From Pycnococcus provasolii (Eukaryota; Chlorophyta; Pseudoscourfieldiophyceae; Pseudoscourfieldiales; Pycnococcaceae), in contig OW568868.1 of assembly GCA_938743325.2 (NCBI GenBank), positions 682,001 through 746,000 on the forward strand: 64,000 nt of DNA, in the 5' to 3' direction. The notes under the pieces were generated by a model, which was not told the origin of the DNA, did no database searches, and was given only the letters and a program-made list of their open reading frames with translations. Both the position numbers and the translations under genes were made by a program. This document shows, in pieces, positions 50,745-60,237 of the stretch (the first letter of the stretch is position 1; the number at the start of each line of letters is the position of its first letter).

Positions 50745-51280
50745 CGTAACTATAACTTTTACAACAACAGCTGTATGGTACAACAAACAAACAAACAAAC
50801 GAACGAACGAACACCCTTATCCATAGATTGAGGATTTAGCCATGCACGCTAGAAATCCCATTAATGCGATCCATGATCGAGCCGACGCGTGCACGCACGT
50901 CAGAGACGTGCGAACGAAGCCGAGATGCCTTGCAATCCACCACATCCTCGTGACTGTCAATGGTGCCGTCGTCCGTAGACAGCACGAGCGCACGAGCAGA
51001 TTCCTCAGACCATACCGCGAGACCCGTACCAAGTCAGCGAATGGCGCAAACAACACAAACTGTAGGGTGGTAAACTTTATTCTTGACCACCTTAGTCTAC
51101 TGTAATCCACACCGGCCGCTAACACGGAACACCGGCCGCGAACATTCCGTGCATTCATTCGTGCAAGGCTTGGTAAAGTCTTATGTTACCGGGTAAAGGC
51201 CCTTATTTGAATCCGCCGGCCGGGAACATTGTGTTGACCTCCTCCCGAATATTCGTCTTCGTCTTCATCTTCATCTCAAG
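50745..51280. other. Intergenic region, no gene seen
   Basis: Contains a simple repeat of CAAA then CGAA units (about 50783-50813) and a direct repeat of ACACCGGCCGC near 51108 and 51129. Short open frames on both strands show no recognisable protein. Confidence 0.5.
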
Positions 51281-52342
51281 ATGCCCAGGACTCCTCGTCC
51301 TCGTGGTGAGCAGCAGCAGCAGCGGCAGCGGCAGCTCTCTTCTTCTTTGGTTGGAAGCACACCTGCACCTGCACCTGGGATTCCTGCACATGAACATGAT
51401 GCGCCTATCCCTGCGTCCTTGCTCACCCGACTGCGGGAACGCGACGTCCTCCTCGTTGAAATGCAGCGAGAAAACCTTCTGCTAAAGCAAACGCTCGAGA
51501 GCGTGCACCTCGAACTCACTACCCTGCGAGCCATCGCGGGAAACGGGGGAAAACTTGCGCAGCTGACCCAGCAGAATGAAAAACTCATCGCGAGGTGGGA
51601 GGCGCGCAACAGAACCGCCGTCGCCTACAAGTCAAGTCACGACAACGCCTCCAGGTCGACGACGCCCGCTAAAAAGACGCCCGCGAAAACGACGACGAAA
51701 GCGAAGAGACGAGTCAAGCGCGTGGACGCCGTACTCGCCACAATCGAGGACTCACGCGACGACAACCTGCTTCGCCATGCCATGCTCACGTGGACGCGGT
51801 GTGTGCTGCACAAGTGCGCAGCTGCACAAGCGAAGAAGAAGCGCGACTTGACAGAAGCAAGTAGTGCCGCCATGGAACGTGGCGCGCGTCTCGGACGAGC
51901 GAGAGCTGCTATTGCCATGTCACGCTGGCTCGCGGGTCGAGCGGGACGCGCGCTGCAAAGAGCTCGGGACGGGTATGGTGCAGCCGCGCTCTGCCGCTGG
52001 AGGATGGCTGCAGCCTCCGCAAAGCTCGAACGGAGACGGCGGAGAGAAGACAAAGCGCTACGTATACGCACCGCTCAGCCATCGTCACCACCGCCGTCGT
52101 CGCCATCGCCGACATCTCAAGCGCCGAGATCTGGCAAGAGGTCGTGGCTTGCGCCTCCGTCTCCCCTGGGCGAACAAACGCAAAATTCACCAAAGGGTGC
52201 AAAGGATGGACAGCTTCGTAGGGAGGGAAGCCTGGACATGGAGGACGTCATTTCGCTCGTTGGCCATCTTGGCGGCGCGCGGCGGCGCTCCACCTCAAGG
52301 AAGGGTGGCGGTGCGAGCATGAGCATCCCAAACTTCAGCTGA
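51281..52342 (+). CDS. Hypothetical coiled-coil protein with Sfi1-like Trp helices
   Basis: 353 aa, family not recognised. Residues 10-35 are Gln/Ser/Pro-rich. A coiled coil lies at about 45-105 (RERDVLLVEMQRENLLLKQT). After a Lys/Thr-rich linker (TPAKKTPAKTTTKAKRR), three helices spaced about 35 residues apart carry the pattern A....W: AMLTWTRCVL, AIAMSRWLAGRAG and AALCRWRMAAAS. This resembles the centrin-binding repeats of Sfi1-type centrosome/basal-body proteins, but three copies are weak evidence. The C-terminus is Ser/Pro-rich and basic. ATG at 51281 is the first in frame. It converges with the PH-like gene, and TGTAA at 52360-52364 is 18 bases past the stop. Confidence 0.65.
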   Translation: MPRTPRPRGEQQQQRQRQLSSSLVGSTPAPAPGIPAHEHDAPIPASLLTRLRERDVLLVEMQRENLLLKQTLESVHLELTTLRAIAGNGGKLAQLTQQNEKLIARWEARNRTAVAYKSSHDNASRSTTPAKKTPAKTTTKAKRRVKRVDAVLATIEDSRDDNLLRHAMLTWTRCVLHKCAAAQAKKKRDLTEASSAAMERGARLGRARAAIAMSRWLAGRAGRALQRARDGYGAAALCRWRMAAASAKLERRRRREDKALRIRTAQPSSPPPSSPSPTSQAPRSGKRSWLAPPSPLGEQTQNSPKGAKDGQLRREGSLDMEDVISLVGHLGGARRRSTSRKGGGASMSIPNFS

Positions 52343-52359
52343 GCAAACATATTTGCGCG

Positions 52360-52364
52360 TGTAA
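52360..52364 (+). terminator. TGTAA polyadenylation-like signal
   Basis: Lies 18 bases downstream of the coiled-coil protein stop; same motif and spacing as at other gene ends in the window. Confidence 0.5.
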
Positions 52365-52412
52365 CTTTCCACAATAAAAACAAATTGAACACGAATAGAA
52401 TTCTGGTTTTTT

Positions 52413-53540
52413 TTAAACCAGTGTAGGTATGGCCATACCCGGCCGAACAGCCACGTCAACCGAGCTTTGGCTGAAAGAAGAGCGACGCCGCTGACCTCCA
52501 GCTGGGTAGCCTGGCGGCGGCTGCGCTCCAAAGCTATGCGCTGGCGCCGCCACCGGCGGCGGTGGCGGCGGCGGCATGGCGGACTGCCCTTCACCGTTGG
52601 GCACGAAGCTGGAAATCTGGTATGTGAAGCTCCCGCGTCGCTGCGTCGTCTCGGGCGGCGGAGGCGCGGCGTGGGCTGGGTGAGGGGCGGGTGCGGGCAC
52701 CACCGGCTTCGGTGGCGCGACGCTTACCGCCTTTGCCACCTCGAAGGAACGCTGGCGCACGTGAACAAGTGCCGACGCAAGGCTGCGGAACCAGACGTCG
52801 CACTCCTCGAACATTGCACCCTCCTCGTTGTGTCGCGGGAGCACGTTAAGCTGCACGTCGTTGCTCTGGCCGCCGCACGAGCGCACGACGATGGAGGTTT
52901 CCGACGAGCGGATGACGAGCTGATTCGGGTCGTCAATCCAGACGAGCGGAATCGCGGAGCGCGACAGCGTGTCTTTGTCCGTTCGGAAGCACAGGATGCG
53001 TCCTGGCAGCACCACGCACCACATTTTGGTCTGCCGTCCGAAGAGGTTCTTGCTCCTCGGGTCTGAGGATGACAGGCTTGTTATGAGCAGCCAGCCCATG
53101 TGCATGACGTCGCGGTACGCCATGGCAGAGAGGCTCGCCCACGCTTGGCTCGCCTCCTCGACGACGGCTGCGTGAATCCACGTCACACAGAGGCTGAGCG
53201 CGTCGAGCAGAAGGCTCATGTCCGCGGCATACAGCACGGTCACCTGGTAGTCGCGCTGTATTCCGCTGAACTTGATGACTACGCTGTTGTGCGAGAACGG
53301 CTGGTATCCGACGATGTTGTTCACGGCGATGCTCTTGTGCACGGTGTCCTGGTCGAGGTTGAGCATGCGCATGCCCTCGAGGTCAAAGACGAGGTTTCGG
53401 ATCTCCGAGCGGTTCGAGCGGTCGAGCTTGAGCACAGGGAAGCAGAGCACGTTCGCGCGCCGGCCTCCCGCGATGGAGATGGGCGCCATGCGCTGCGCGA
53501 GACGCGCGAGCGACGACTCCAGCGAGGAGGCGGAGGCCAT
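52413..53540 (-). CDS. Hypothetical protein with two PH-like segments and a proline-rich tail
   Basis: 375 aa. The first 120 residues alternate short beta strands (VLCFPVLKLD, EIRNLVFDLEGMRMLNLDQD, HNSVVIKFSGI) and end in a helix with Trp (LDALSLCVTWIHAAV), the order expected of a PH-like fold. A second segment (MGWLLITSLSSSDPRSKN; KMWCVVLPGRILCFRTD; ...SLASALVHVRQ) fits a PH domain better still, including the start G.L and the closing helix. The C-terminal 110 residues are Pro/Ala-rich (PPPPPPPVAAPAHS) and could bind SH3 or profilin-like partners. Phosphoinositide binding and membrane recruitment are inference. ATG at 53540 has good context (GCCATTTT on the complementary strand). Confidence 0.68.
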   Translation of the reverse strand: MASASSLESSLARLAQRMAPISIAGGRRANVLCFPVLKLDRSNRSEIRNLVFDLEGMRMLNLDQDTVHKSIAVNNIVGYQPFSHNSVVIKFSGIQRDYQVTVLYAADMSLLLDALSLCVTWIHAAVVEEASQAWASLSAMAYRDVMHMGWLLITSLSSSDPRSKNLFGRQTKMWCVVLPGRILCFRTDKDTLSRSAIPLVWIDDPNQLVIRSSETSIVVRSCGGQSNDVQLNVLPRHNEEGAMFEECDVWFRSLASALVHVRQRSFEVAKAVSVAPPKPVVPAPAPHPAHAAPPPPETTQRRGSFTYQISSFVPNGEGQSAMPPPPPPPVAAPAHSFGAQPPPGYPAGGQRRRSSFSQSSVDVAVRPGMAIPTLV

Positions 53541-54048
53541 TTTTCAGCGAGGTGGTGCAAAGTTCGACTAGCCCCAAAGAGCGTGCAAGGCCAGATCGAT
53601 CGAAAGTAACGACCACCTGTGACCACCCCGATCAAGCAATCGGCGGATCGATCACTGGAGTCCATCACAGGCAGGAAATACCTGTCCATCCCTGCCCTGC
53701 CGCAAGTCATGGCTGGATCAGGGCGGGAAGGAAGAAAGGTGGTAAAGTTTTGTATGTGGTGGTGGCAATCAAGGGCGGCCTACCTTCCTACCTTAGGTGG
53801 AGCAAGCAAACGTCCAGATGTCGGAGCAGCTCCGACATGATTGAAAAGAGCGACATGATGATTGAACGGCAAGACACCGTGTTTTAAGCCAAGAGACCAA
53901 GCGTTAACCTTAAACGAGACTACATATGGATAACTAAGGTTACCACCCTACCAACTACGATAGTAGGAAAGGTGGTCAGACCCATAAAGGTGATTTGTTT
54001 TTTTTCTATAAAAAAGGTAAAATTGAAAGAGAAGAAGAAAAAACGGTT
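53541..54048. promoter_or_regulatory. Region upstream of the PH-like gene with a 21-bp perfect palindrome
   Basis: About 500 bases between two minus-strand genes. ATGTCGGAGC (53818-53827) and GCTCCGACAT (53829-53838) are perfect inverted arms around one base, about 280 bases upstream of the PH-like ATG. TACCTTAGGTGG at 53789 and ACTAAGGTTACC at 53933 are copies of a motif seen in other spacers. Confidence 0.5.
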
Positions 54049-55869
54049 TCAAGACTCGCCCGCCATCGCCTCGGCCAGACGTGCCTTACGCTCAGCCACC
54101 TTGCCCGTGCGAGGCAACGAGCGCTCCTTCAGCGCGGCGTCAACCTCCTTACCCTTCATCGCCTCAATCTCCGGAGGAAGGGCAATCAAATCGTCGTCGC
54201 CAGATGATGCAGCCGCAGGAGCGCTCGATGCACCGCCACCAACGTCAACGACAGGCTTCGTGCCAGGCTTCGTGTAATCCTCGGGACGCTGAATCGTCAC
54301 AGACGCGCCAGTGTCGGGATCCTTCACAACAATCGACACGCCGTGGTTGCGCAGGAACGAAAACACCTTGGAACGGTGGAGGTTCTGCACAGCCTGATCG
54401 CGCATCTCCTCGACGTTCAGCTCCGCCCTCGTCGCCATCTCCTTCCCCTCGATGTCCTTAATCTGGTTCTCCACCTCCTCCTCCACCTCCTCCGGCGTCA
54501 CGCTCAAGCCCTGCTCCTCCTGCACCGCCGCGATCGCCAAGTCAGCGCGCGTCTGCTTCTCGAGATCCGCGATGTTCGCCTGCACGTACTGGCTCACCAT
54601 CTGCTCAGACGACAGACGCTCGAGCATCTCGCGGTTGATCTGCCCCGTCGTCATCATCTCAAGCAAGCGCGCGCCGTACAGTTGCCTTCCGTTCTCCTCC
54701 ACCATGCGTCGTGGGATGGTCGTGTTGAAGATGTCGCCGAGAGCGTATCCGATGCTCTCGTTGAGCTGCTTCTCGAACGCCTCGATGCGCGCCGCCTTCG
54801 CCTCACCGAGCATCGCCTCGCGTGCAAATGCCATGTCCGACGCGCCCTCGTAGAGACGTGCTGCGAGCTCGTCATCCTCCTGCGCGAGATCCCAGCGGAA
54901 CAGCTCCTTGAGCGTGATGGTAAACTTCGCCGGCGTTTCAGAGAGCTCCGGCGGGTCCCAGCGCGGCGGGAAGTTGCACTCGACGACGCGCTCCTCGTTC
55001 ACTTTCATGCCCATGACGCCGTTAAGGAGCTCGTCGAACCATCCGTCGGTGTCCGTCTCGAGCCGGAAACCCGCGTGCGTTGCTGACTCGATGGTGTTTC
55101 CCGACTTCGGGTCGACGGCTTGAAGGTCCACCACGGCAACGTCGCCCTTGACGATGCCGTCGCTGACTTCGACGCGTAGATTTCCCGCATCCTTTTGCGC
55201 CTGCCCAACAGCTCGCTCGACCGCCTCTTCGTCGAGGTTATTTCCCACGGGGAATTCCACCTCCACGCTCAGGTTGGTGTAGTCCCCTGCCCAGCTCGTC
55301 GGCTGCTGCACGTCGACGAGGATGCCGTACGTGATAGGACCTGGCTCCTTGAGGTTGACGCGTGTCAGGAGAACTTCTCCCGTTTCTGCGATGCGCTCGG
55401 TACCTTCGAACGCCTTATCTGCGATGCCCGACGCTTCGAGCGCCTCGCCCATGGTTGCTTCCAGCAGGTCCTCGAGCACGGCCCCCTTCGCCTTGTTCGA
55501 GTCGATGTTGTTCAACAGGACCCACTTGGGAATATCTTTGGCGCCTTTCGGGAACCCGGGTATTTGCGTCGACGACGCGAACTGCTGCAGGACGCTTTCA
55601 ATTGCCGAGGCGACTCTCGACGCTTCTATCGAGACATTGATTAAAACTGATCCCGGTTCGTCCTCGGTGGTCGTGACGTCGACGCCAGGCATTGACGACG
55701 ACGCTGCATTACACGACACAAACCGCCTTGAGTCATGGGCATGGGTGAGTGGCTTCGAGTTGCCACAGCCAAGTCGCTTGTTGGTGATTCCTCCAACATT
55801 ACCACGCGACACACGCGGAAGACACACACGACGAGCCATAGGTTTAGAAGACATTGAACCAGCAGACAT
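54049..55869 (-). CDS. TIG: Plastid trigger factor-type chaperone/isomerase with a C-terminal SAP motif
   Basis: 606 aa. Trigger factor meets nascent chains at the ribosome exit tunnel; plastids keep a version. Residues 1-55 are a basic, Ser-rich transit-like leader. The ribosome-binding domain follows at about 65-205 (VASAIESVLQQFASSTQIPG; FPKGAKDIPKW resembles the family G F R x G K x P signature). The FKBP-like domain is at about 235-320 (GDVAVVDLQAVDPKSG; NGVMGMKVNEERVVECNFPP), then the helical C-domain (about 320-510; LSVTPEEVEEEVENQIKD). Residues about 565-600 read MKGKEVDAALKERSLPRTGK then ERKARLAEAM, a SAP-type helix-linker-helix nucleic-acid-binding motif not normally present in trigger factors. 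A telo-box lies about 150 bases upstream. Confidence 0.9.
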   Translation of the reverse strand: MSAGSMSSKPMARRVCLPRVSRGNVGGITNKRLGCGNSKPLTHAHDSRRFVSCNAASSSMPGVDVTTTEDEPGSVLINVSIEASRVASAIESVLQQFASSTQIPGFPKGAKDIPKWVLLNNIDSNKAKGAVLEDLLEATMGEALEASGIADKAFEGTERIAETGEVLLTRVNLKEPGPITYGILVDVQQPTSWAGDYTNLSVEVEFPVGNNLDEEAVERAVGQAQKDAGNLRVEVSDGIVKGDVAVVDLQAVDPKSGNTIESATHAGFRLETDTDGWFDELLNGVMGMKVNEERVVECNFPPRWDPPELSETPAKFTITLKELFRWDLAQEDDELAARLYEGASDMAFAREAMLGEAKAARIEAFEKQLNESIGYALGDIFNTTIPRRMVEENGRQLYGARLLEMMTTGQINREMLERLSSEQMVSQYVQANIADLEKQTRADLAIAAVQEEQGLSVTPEEVEEEVENQIKDIEGKEMATRAELNVEEMRDQAVQNLHRSKVFSFLRNHGVSIVVKDPDTGASVTIQRPEDYTKPGTKPVVDVGGGASSAPAAASSGDDDLIALPPEIEAMKGKEVDAALKERSLPRTGKVAERKARLAEAMAGES

Positions 55870-56375
55870 TTCTGAAATCCAAGTTGAAGAATGCGAATGA
55901 AGAACCGGCGGAGAATGAGAACGAGAGAAAAAGCAACGGGAAAAAAGGGGGCCGCCAAAGACAGCCCTAATAAGTTATCCACTTTTGGGATAATAAAGTT
56001 AACTAGGGTTAGCGTGTTAGGGTTTCCATGACTGTTTCCATTACCAATTTGACAAGTTCCTAAAGGTTCCTTAATTCTGTTCCGTAAAGGTTCCTTTTCC
56101 CTTTCGGGGTTCGGGTTGAACCCGCACATTGCACTAAAAACCTGCACTAAAACTGTTTCGGGTTTCCCTGAGGTTGTTCCCTGTTTTCCGATTCCCCTAT
56201 CCCCTACTTTACTTTACTTTACTTGATAGCTTGAGGAGGATTCGGATGACAATTTTAGTTATCGTGGTTTTCCTCCTCCCCTATTTACAACCTATCCTAC
56301 TGGTCTCTCCCGTGCCCATCCCGAGCTCATTCCCGCCTGCTCCTATCATAGGTACCAGATAAAGTGTACGTGCGC
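55870..56375. promoter_or_regulatory. Divergent promoter region with telo-box
   Basis: TTAGGGTTT at 56017-56025 (AAACCCTAA on the trigger-factor strand) and a nearby AGGGTTAG at about 56004. Two AAAGGTTCCTT copies occur near 56060 and 56086, and ACTTT repeats near 56209-56222. No gene seen. Confidence 0.5.
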
Positions 56376-57908
56376 ATGTTTCGTCATAATTATGTTTTGG
56401 CGTCATACCCAACGTGTGGTAGTGTGCACTTTGTGTCAGCGGCACTGTCAGCGGCACTGTCAGCGGCAATCTCTGCATACTGCCTCCTGAAGTCCCCACA
56501 AGGTTTCCTTGGAGAAGAAAGGAGACAGCAGTGTTACGTGCAGGAGTCCGAGGAGGAGGAGGAGCTATCCTTATCCTCATCCTCTCCTCACACGCTCATG
56601 ACACGCCTGAGAGCGTCGTCCTCCTTTGGTGTCGTGCCGCTTGGAGTGGGAGTCATTCAGGCTGAGGCAGCCTTACCCTCCTCAGGGTCGACTGCAGCAG
56701 ACTTGAAGACGTGGAGAAACCAAAGAAGGAGAGAGGTGGAGCAAAATCCAAAGGCGCCGTGCCAGGCGACAGCCGCGCCGCTCTTCGGGCGATTCATCGA
56801 CCACTTCTTGGATACCGCGCACGCGGGAGGGGGCATGGTCGCGCCGCCGCCACCGCCACCACCCGCAAGAAGGCCGCACGACATGCCCTTGTACACGAAA
56901 CAAGGCGTGCCCACGTTCATCCTGCCGACGAGACAACGCGTCGTCGCAATTGGAGATCTGCACGGCGACTTGGGCAAGTCAAAAGAGGCGTTCCGTCTCG
57001 CGGGTCTCATCGACAAAGACGGCCACTGGAGCGGAGGCAAGACGCTCGTCGTGCAGGTGGGCGACCAGCTCGACCGCGGCGACGACGAAATTGCGCTACT
57101 GTACTGGCTCGAGAGACTCAAGTACGAGGCGCACAACGCGGGAGGCATGCTCGTCACGATGAACGGGAACCACGAGACGATGAACGTCAGCGGACACTTT
57201 CGGTACGCAACGCCAGGTGCCATGGCGAGCTACGAGCGCTGGCGTGCGCTCGAAAGACTCGGCGAGAGGCTCAAGGGTGGCGCGAAGTATGCCGGAAGGA
57301 GAGACGCTGGTCGCGCGTCGTCCGTCGACGCGGCGGCGATCGCGCCGCCGATGGAGCTTGTGGGTGAGCCTGCGGGTACGATGGCGCGCTTCGAGGCACT
57401 GCAGCCTGGAGGGCCAATCACGCTGCGTTTCCTGGCACCGCAGCCAACTGTGCTCGTCGTCGGATCGTCCGTCTTCGTGCATGCTGGGCTCCTGCCCGGG
57501 CATGTCGAGCAGGGACTCAACTTCATCAACGCGGCGACGTGCGAGTGGATGCGCGGGCACCTGGCTGTTCCCAACTTTCTACTCGGAAGGCACGCCGTCG
57601 TCTGGACGCGCGCCTTCTCGCACATTCGCAGAGACAGGACAGACTGCGCGACACTGACGGAAAGCCTTTCGGCGCTGAGACAAACGAATCAGGCGCCGTT
57701 CGCATCACGCATGATCATGGGCCACACGATCCAGCAGCCTGGCGGGCTGAACAGCGCGTGCAACGGCGCGGCACTTCGCGTGGACGTCGGACTGAGTAAA
57801 GGGTGTGGCGACGCGCCGCCGGAGGTGCTTGAGATTCTAGACGACGGGAGAGGAGGCGTTCGTCGCGTGTCGAAGCCTACACACGTTGGTGACCTGCTCG
57901 TGGAGTAG
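56376..57908 (+). CDS. SLP1: Shewanella-like protein phosphatase (SLP), calcineurin-type, probably plastid
   Basis: 510 aa. PPP-family metallophosphatase of bacterial origin found in plants and algae. Metal-binding and catalytic motifs are all present: GDLHGD (near 193), GDQLDRGD (near 230), NGNHET (near 266), a later HAG (FVHAGLLPGH), and MGHTIQ. The residues between (SGHFRYATPGAMASYERW) match SLPs. The N-terminal 130 residues include hydrophobic Ala/Ser repeats (SAALSAALSAAISAYCLL), an acidic run and a second hydrophobic stretch (FGVVPLGVGVIQAEAALPSS), compatible with plastid or thylakoid targeting. The open frame starts at a GTG (56364); ATG at 56376 is the first, and ATG at 56598 is an alternative. 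Confidence 0.88.
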   Translation: MFRHNYVLASYPTCGSVHFVSAALSAALSAAISAYCLLKSPQGFLGEERRQQCYVQESEEEEELSLSSSSPHTLMTRLRASSSFGVVPLGVGVIQAEAALPSSGSTAADLKTWRNQRRREVEQNPKAPCQATAAPLFGRFIDHFLDTAHAGGGMVAPPPPPPPARRPHDMPLYTKQGVPTFILPTRQRVVAIGDLHGDLGKSKEAFRLAGLIDKDGHWSGGKTLVVQVGDQLDRGDDEIALLYWLERLKYEAHNAGGMLVTMNGNHETMNVSGHFRYATPGAMASYERWRALERLGERLKGGAKYAGRRDAGRASSVDAAAIAPPMELVGEPAGTMARFEALQPGGPITLRFLAPQPTVLVVGSSVFVHAGLLPGHVEQGLNFINAATCEWMRGHLAVPNFLLGRHAVVWTRAFSHIRRDRTDCATLTESLSALRQTNQAPFASRMIMGHTIQQPGGLNSACNGAALRVDVGLSKGCGDAPPEVLEILDDGRGGVRRVSKPTHVGDLLVE

Positions 57909-57998
57909 TAGACGGTGTGAACGAACGGACAATGAGTGAAAAAAAAAAAAAGAGGCAGCCCCTTTTTCTTTTTCTTTTGAGTATAGAAGACTTTCCAA

Positions 57999-58003
57999 TT
58001 ACA
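57999..58003 (-). terminator. TGTAA polyadenylation-like signal, RPS18
   Basis: TGTAA on the minus strand about 17 bases past the RPS18 stop. Confidence 0.5.
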
Positions 58004-58019
58004 ACAGATCGCCTCCTCT

Positions 58020-58478
58020 TTACTTGCCCATGCCAGGCAAGATGCGCGCGCGGCGTCCCGTCGAGCACGTGTGCTGGCCACGGACACGCACGCCCCAGTA
58101 GTGGCGCAGACCGCGGTGAGCGCGGATCTTCTTAAGTCGCTCGAGGTCGTCACGCAGCTTCACGTCAAGTCCGTTGGACGTGATCTGTCCGTAGCGTCCA
58201 TCCTTGTGATCCTTCTTACGGTTAAGGAACCACTCGGGGATCTTGAATGTGCGCGGGTTGGCGACAATCACCATGAGCTTCTCAAGCTCCTCAGGAGACA
58301 GCTCTCCCGCGCGCTTGTCGACGTCAACCTCAGCCTTCTTGCACGCGAGCGTGCCGAAACGGCGTCCCACACCGCGGATCGCCTTGATGGCGTGCACCAC
58401 CTTGCGCTTTCCGTCGACGTTGGTATTCAGCACACGGATGATGTGCTGGAACGAGTTATCTGCCATAAGGTCCGCCAT
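58020..58478 (-). CDS. RPS18: 40S ribosomal protein S18 (uS13)
   Basis: 152 aa, the same length as the human protein. Component of the small-subunit head contacting the P-site tRNA and the large subunit. [66 protein letters not shown] and the C-terminal GRRARILPG all match the family. ATG at 58478 gives the expected N-terminus (the family has about eight residues before FQHI); the frame continues open upstream through what looks like a leader intron. The gene is divergent from the next hypothetical gene, and a telo-box typical of ribosomal-protein promoters lies at 58962. Confidence 0.96.
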   Translation of the reverse strand: MADLMADNSFQHIIRVLNTNVDGKRKVVHAIKAIRGVGRRFGTLACKKAEVDVDKRAGELSPEELEKLMVIVANPRTFKIPEWFLNRKKDHKDGRYGQITSNGLDVKLRDDLERLKKIRAHRGLRHYWGVRVRGQHTCSTGRRARILPGMGK

Positions 58479-59105
58479 CGTGAATCGACTGTTGTTGTTG
58501 TTGTTGTTTTGAGTGTGATGAAGGGAAGGGGGAGGGAGGTGTTGTGTTGTGAGATGATTGTCATTTGATGTTGAATCCTCGAAAGCCGACCACATCTTTC
58601 CACACGACCACCAAAAATACGGACAGCCAAAGACAAAGAGAGAGCACGACCGTACACAACAGTACAACGCGACGCGACGAGAGACCAGACAGACGGTACC
58701 GCGCAGAAGAAAACCACACACGGCAAAAAACCGCAACAACAGTAAGCCCAAAAGCCCAAGCCCAAAAGTACCACACAGCACAAGCCACACACAAGCACAC
58801 AGCGCGTACCTTTCCCAACGAGAAGCGACGTGCGAATGGAGGGCGTCGGCAGGAGGGCGATGGAGTTGGGCCCGGGGGGGGAGGTGGAGGACGGCGGCGG
58901 CGTCCAGAGGGACGAAGAGGTATCCACCGTCGCAGTTCACGGGGACGAGAACTTTTATCTAAAACCCTAACTCAGAACTTCAGTGGGTTCAATTATTCGG
59001 GGTTGGTTGGTTTGCGCCGTCTTTTCCACGTGTTCGAAGTTCGAACCCTTTTTCTTCCCCTTTATGTTTTTGGTCGGTGGCTCATCGCACTCACAAGTCA
59101 CCGTG
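58479..59105. promoter_or_regulatory. RPS18 leader/promoter region with probable 5'UTR intron and telo-box
   Basis: On the RPS18 strand a donor-like AAAG|GTACGC near 58807 and an acceptor-like CAACAACAG|TCG near 58489 would remove a T/G-rich intron of about 320 bases just before the ATG. AAAACCCTAA at 58961-58970 is an exact plant-type telo-box. On the other side, CACGTG (about 59028) and the near-palindrome GTTCGAA-g-TTCGAAC (59032-59046) lie 60-80 bases before the hypothetical gene start at 59106. Confidence 0.55.
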
Positions 59106-60202
59106 ATGTCCACGCGCTTCTTTGCCTCCAAGCCTCGTGCAGCCTGCCTTGGCACGCGCACTGTGGCTGTGGCTATCTGCGGGCGCAGGAACACACACCG
59201 CACTGCCACGACAAGTCGCACGCGCGCATCAGCGTCGCCGCCATCAGCACCACCACCACCCTCCGCCAACCACGACAAGGTCAACAGCATCATGCAGCGC
59301 GTGACGCGCGAACTCTTCCTTGAGGAGGCTGCCGCCTCAGCAGCCAGGCAAACGCCAAGTCCCACGAAGAGAAGAGAGGTGATCAAAAAGCAAGTGCGAA
59401 GAAGTGCGGAGCACTTGGACTCGGGCACACTCGCGACGCTGCGCGCATACCACGCCAACCTCGAAAGCCAGGCAACAGACAACGAGGATGCCGCCATGCT
59501 CGCGGACGTCGTCGCAGCCGTGGTCGAGGAGGTGCTCGATGTGCTCACGGAAGCACTGCCCGCACCCGTCGCTATCCTGCAGAGCCTTACAGACACGCCC
59601 GACGCAAGCCAGAGACACGCTATGGTGCGCGCGCAAGTCGACCAAGGAAAGTGCACGCTCGCAGAGCTGCACGGCGCTTCAAGAACGTTCGCGGAGGAAT
59701 TCGAAAGTGCGGCGGTCGTGCCAGACCGCGCCATGCTCGCGAAACTCGCGCTGCTGCACGCCGAGCTGCTGAGCCTGGCGGCGGCGGAGCCGAGTGCGAA
59801 CCCCGGCGTGAATGCGTACCCGTCGTTTGCACCCAAGACGGAGCTTGCATTCTTCAAGGAGCTGTCGCAGCTGCCGCTGGAAACTCGTCGTCGTGCACTG
59901 ATCCAAAAAGCGTTCGAGAGCGACTGGACGGGTGCCGGCGGTGGATCGAAGGACGAACCGAATGCCGGAACGAAGCGCCGCCGTGGTCTTCGACCCATCT
60001 CGAAAGTCACGAAAGGGTCCACCACAGAGGGGCCGAGCGTCGTGCGCCCTCACCGATTCCTTGAGACTCTGCGCATGCTCCGAGCGGAGCTTGGCGTCGA
60101 TGGAACGAGCATGCGGTACACGGAGCGTGCAAGGGAGGCGGCGGTAGCGGCGGTGGAGGCGGAGAATCCAACCTCCTCTTCAACCGAAGTTGTTGCTGAC
60201 GA

Positions 60203-60237
<35 letters not shown>

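Noticed and set aside
50817-51158. 113-codon minus-strand frame downstream of the RCC1-like gene
   Set aside because: No similarity or motif seen; overlaps simple repeats and a direct repeat in intergenic DNA.
58479-58940. N-terminal 154-residue extension of RPS18 in the open frame
   Set aside because: RPS18 is conserved at 152 aa; the extension translates a probable leader intron and polypurine/T-rich sequence.
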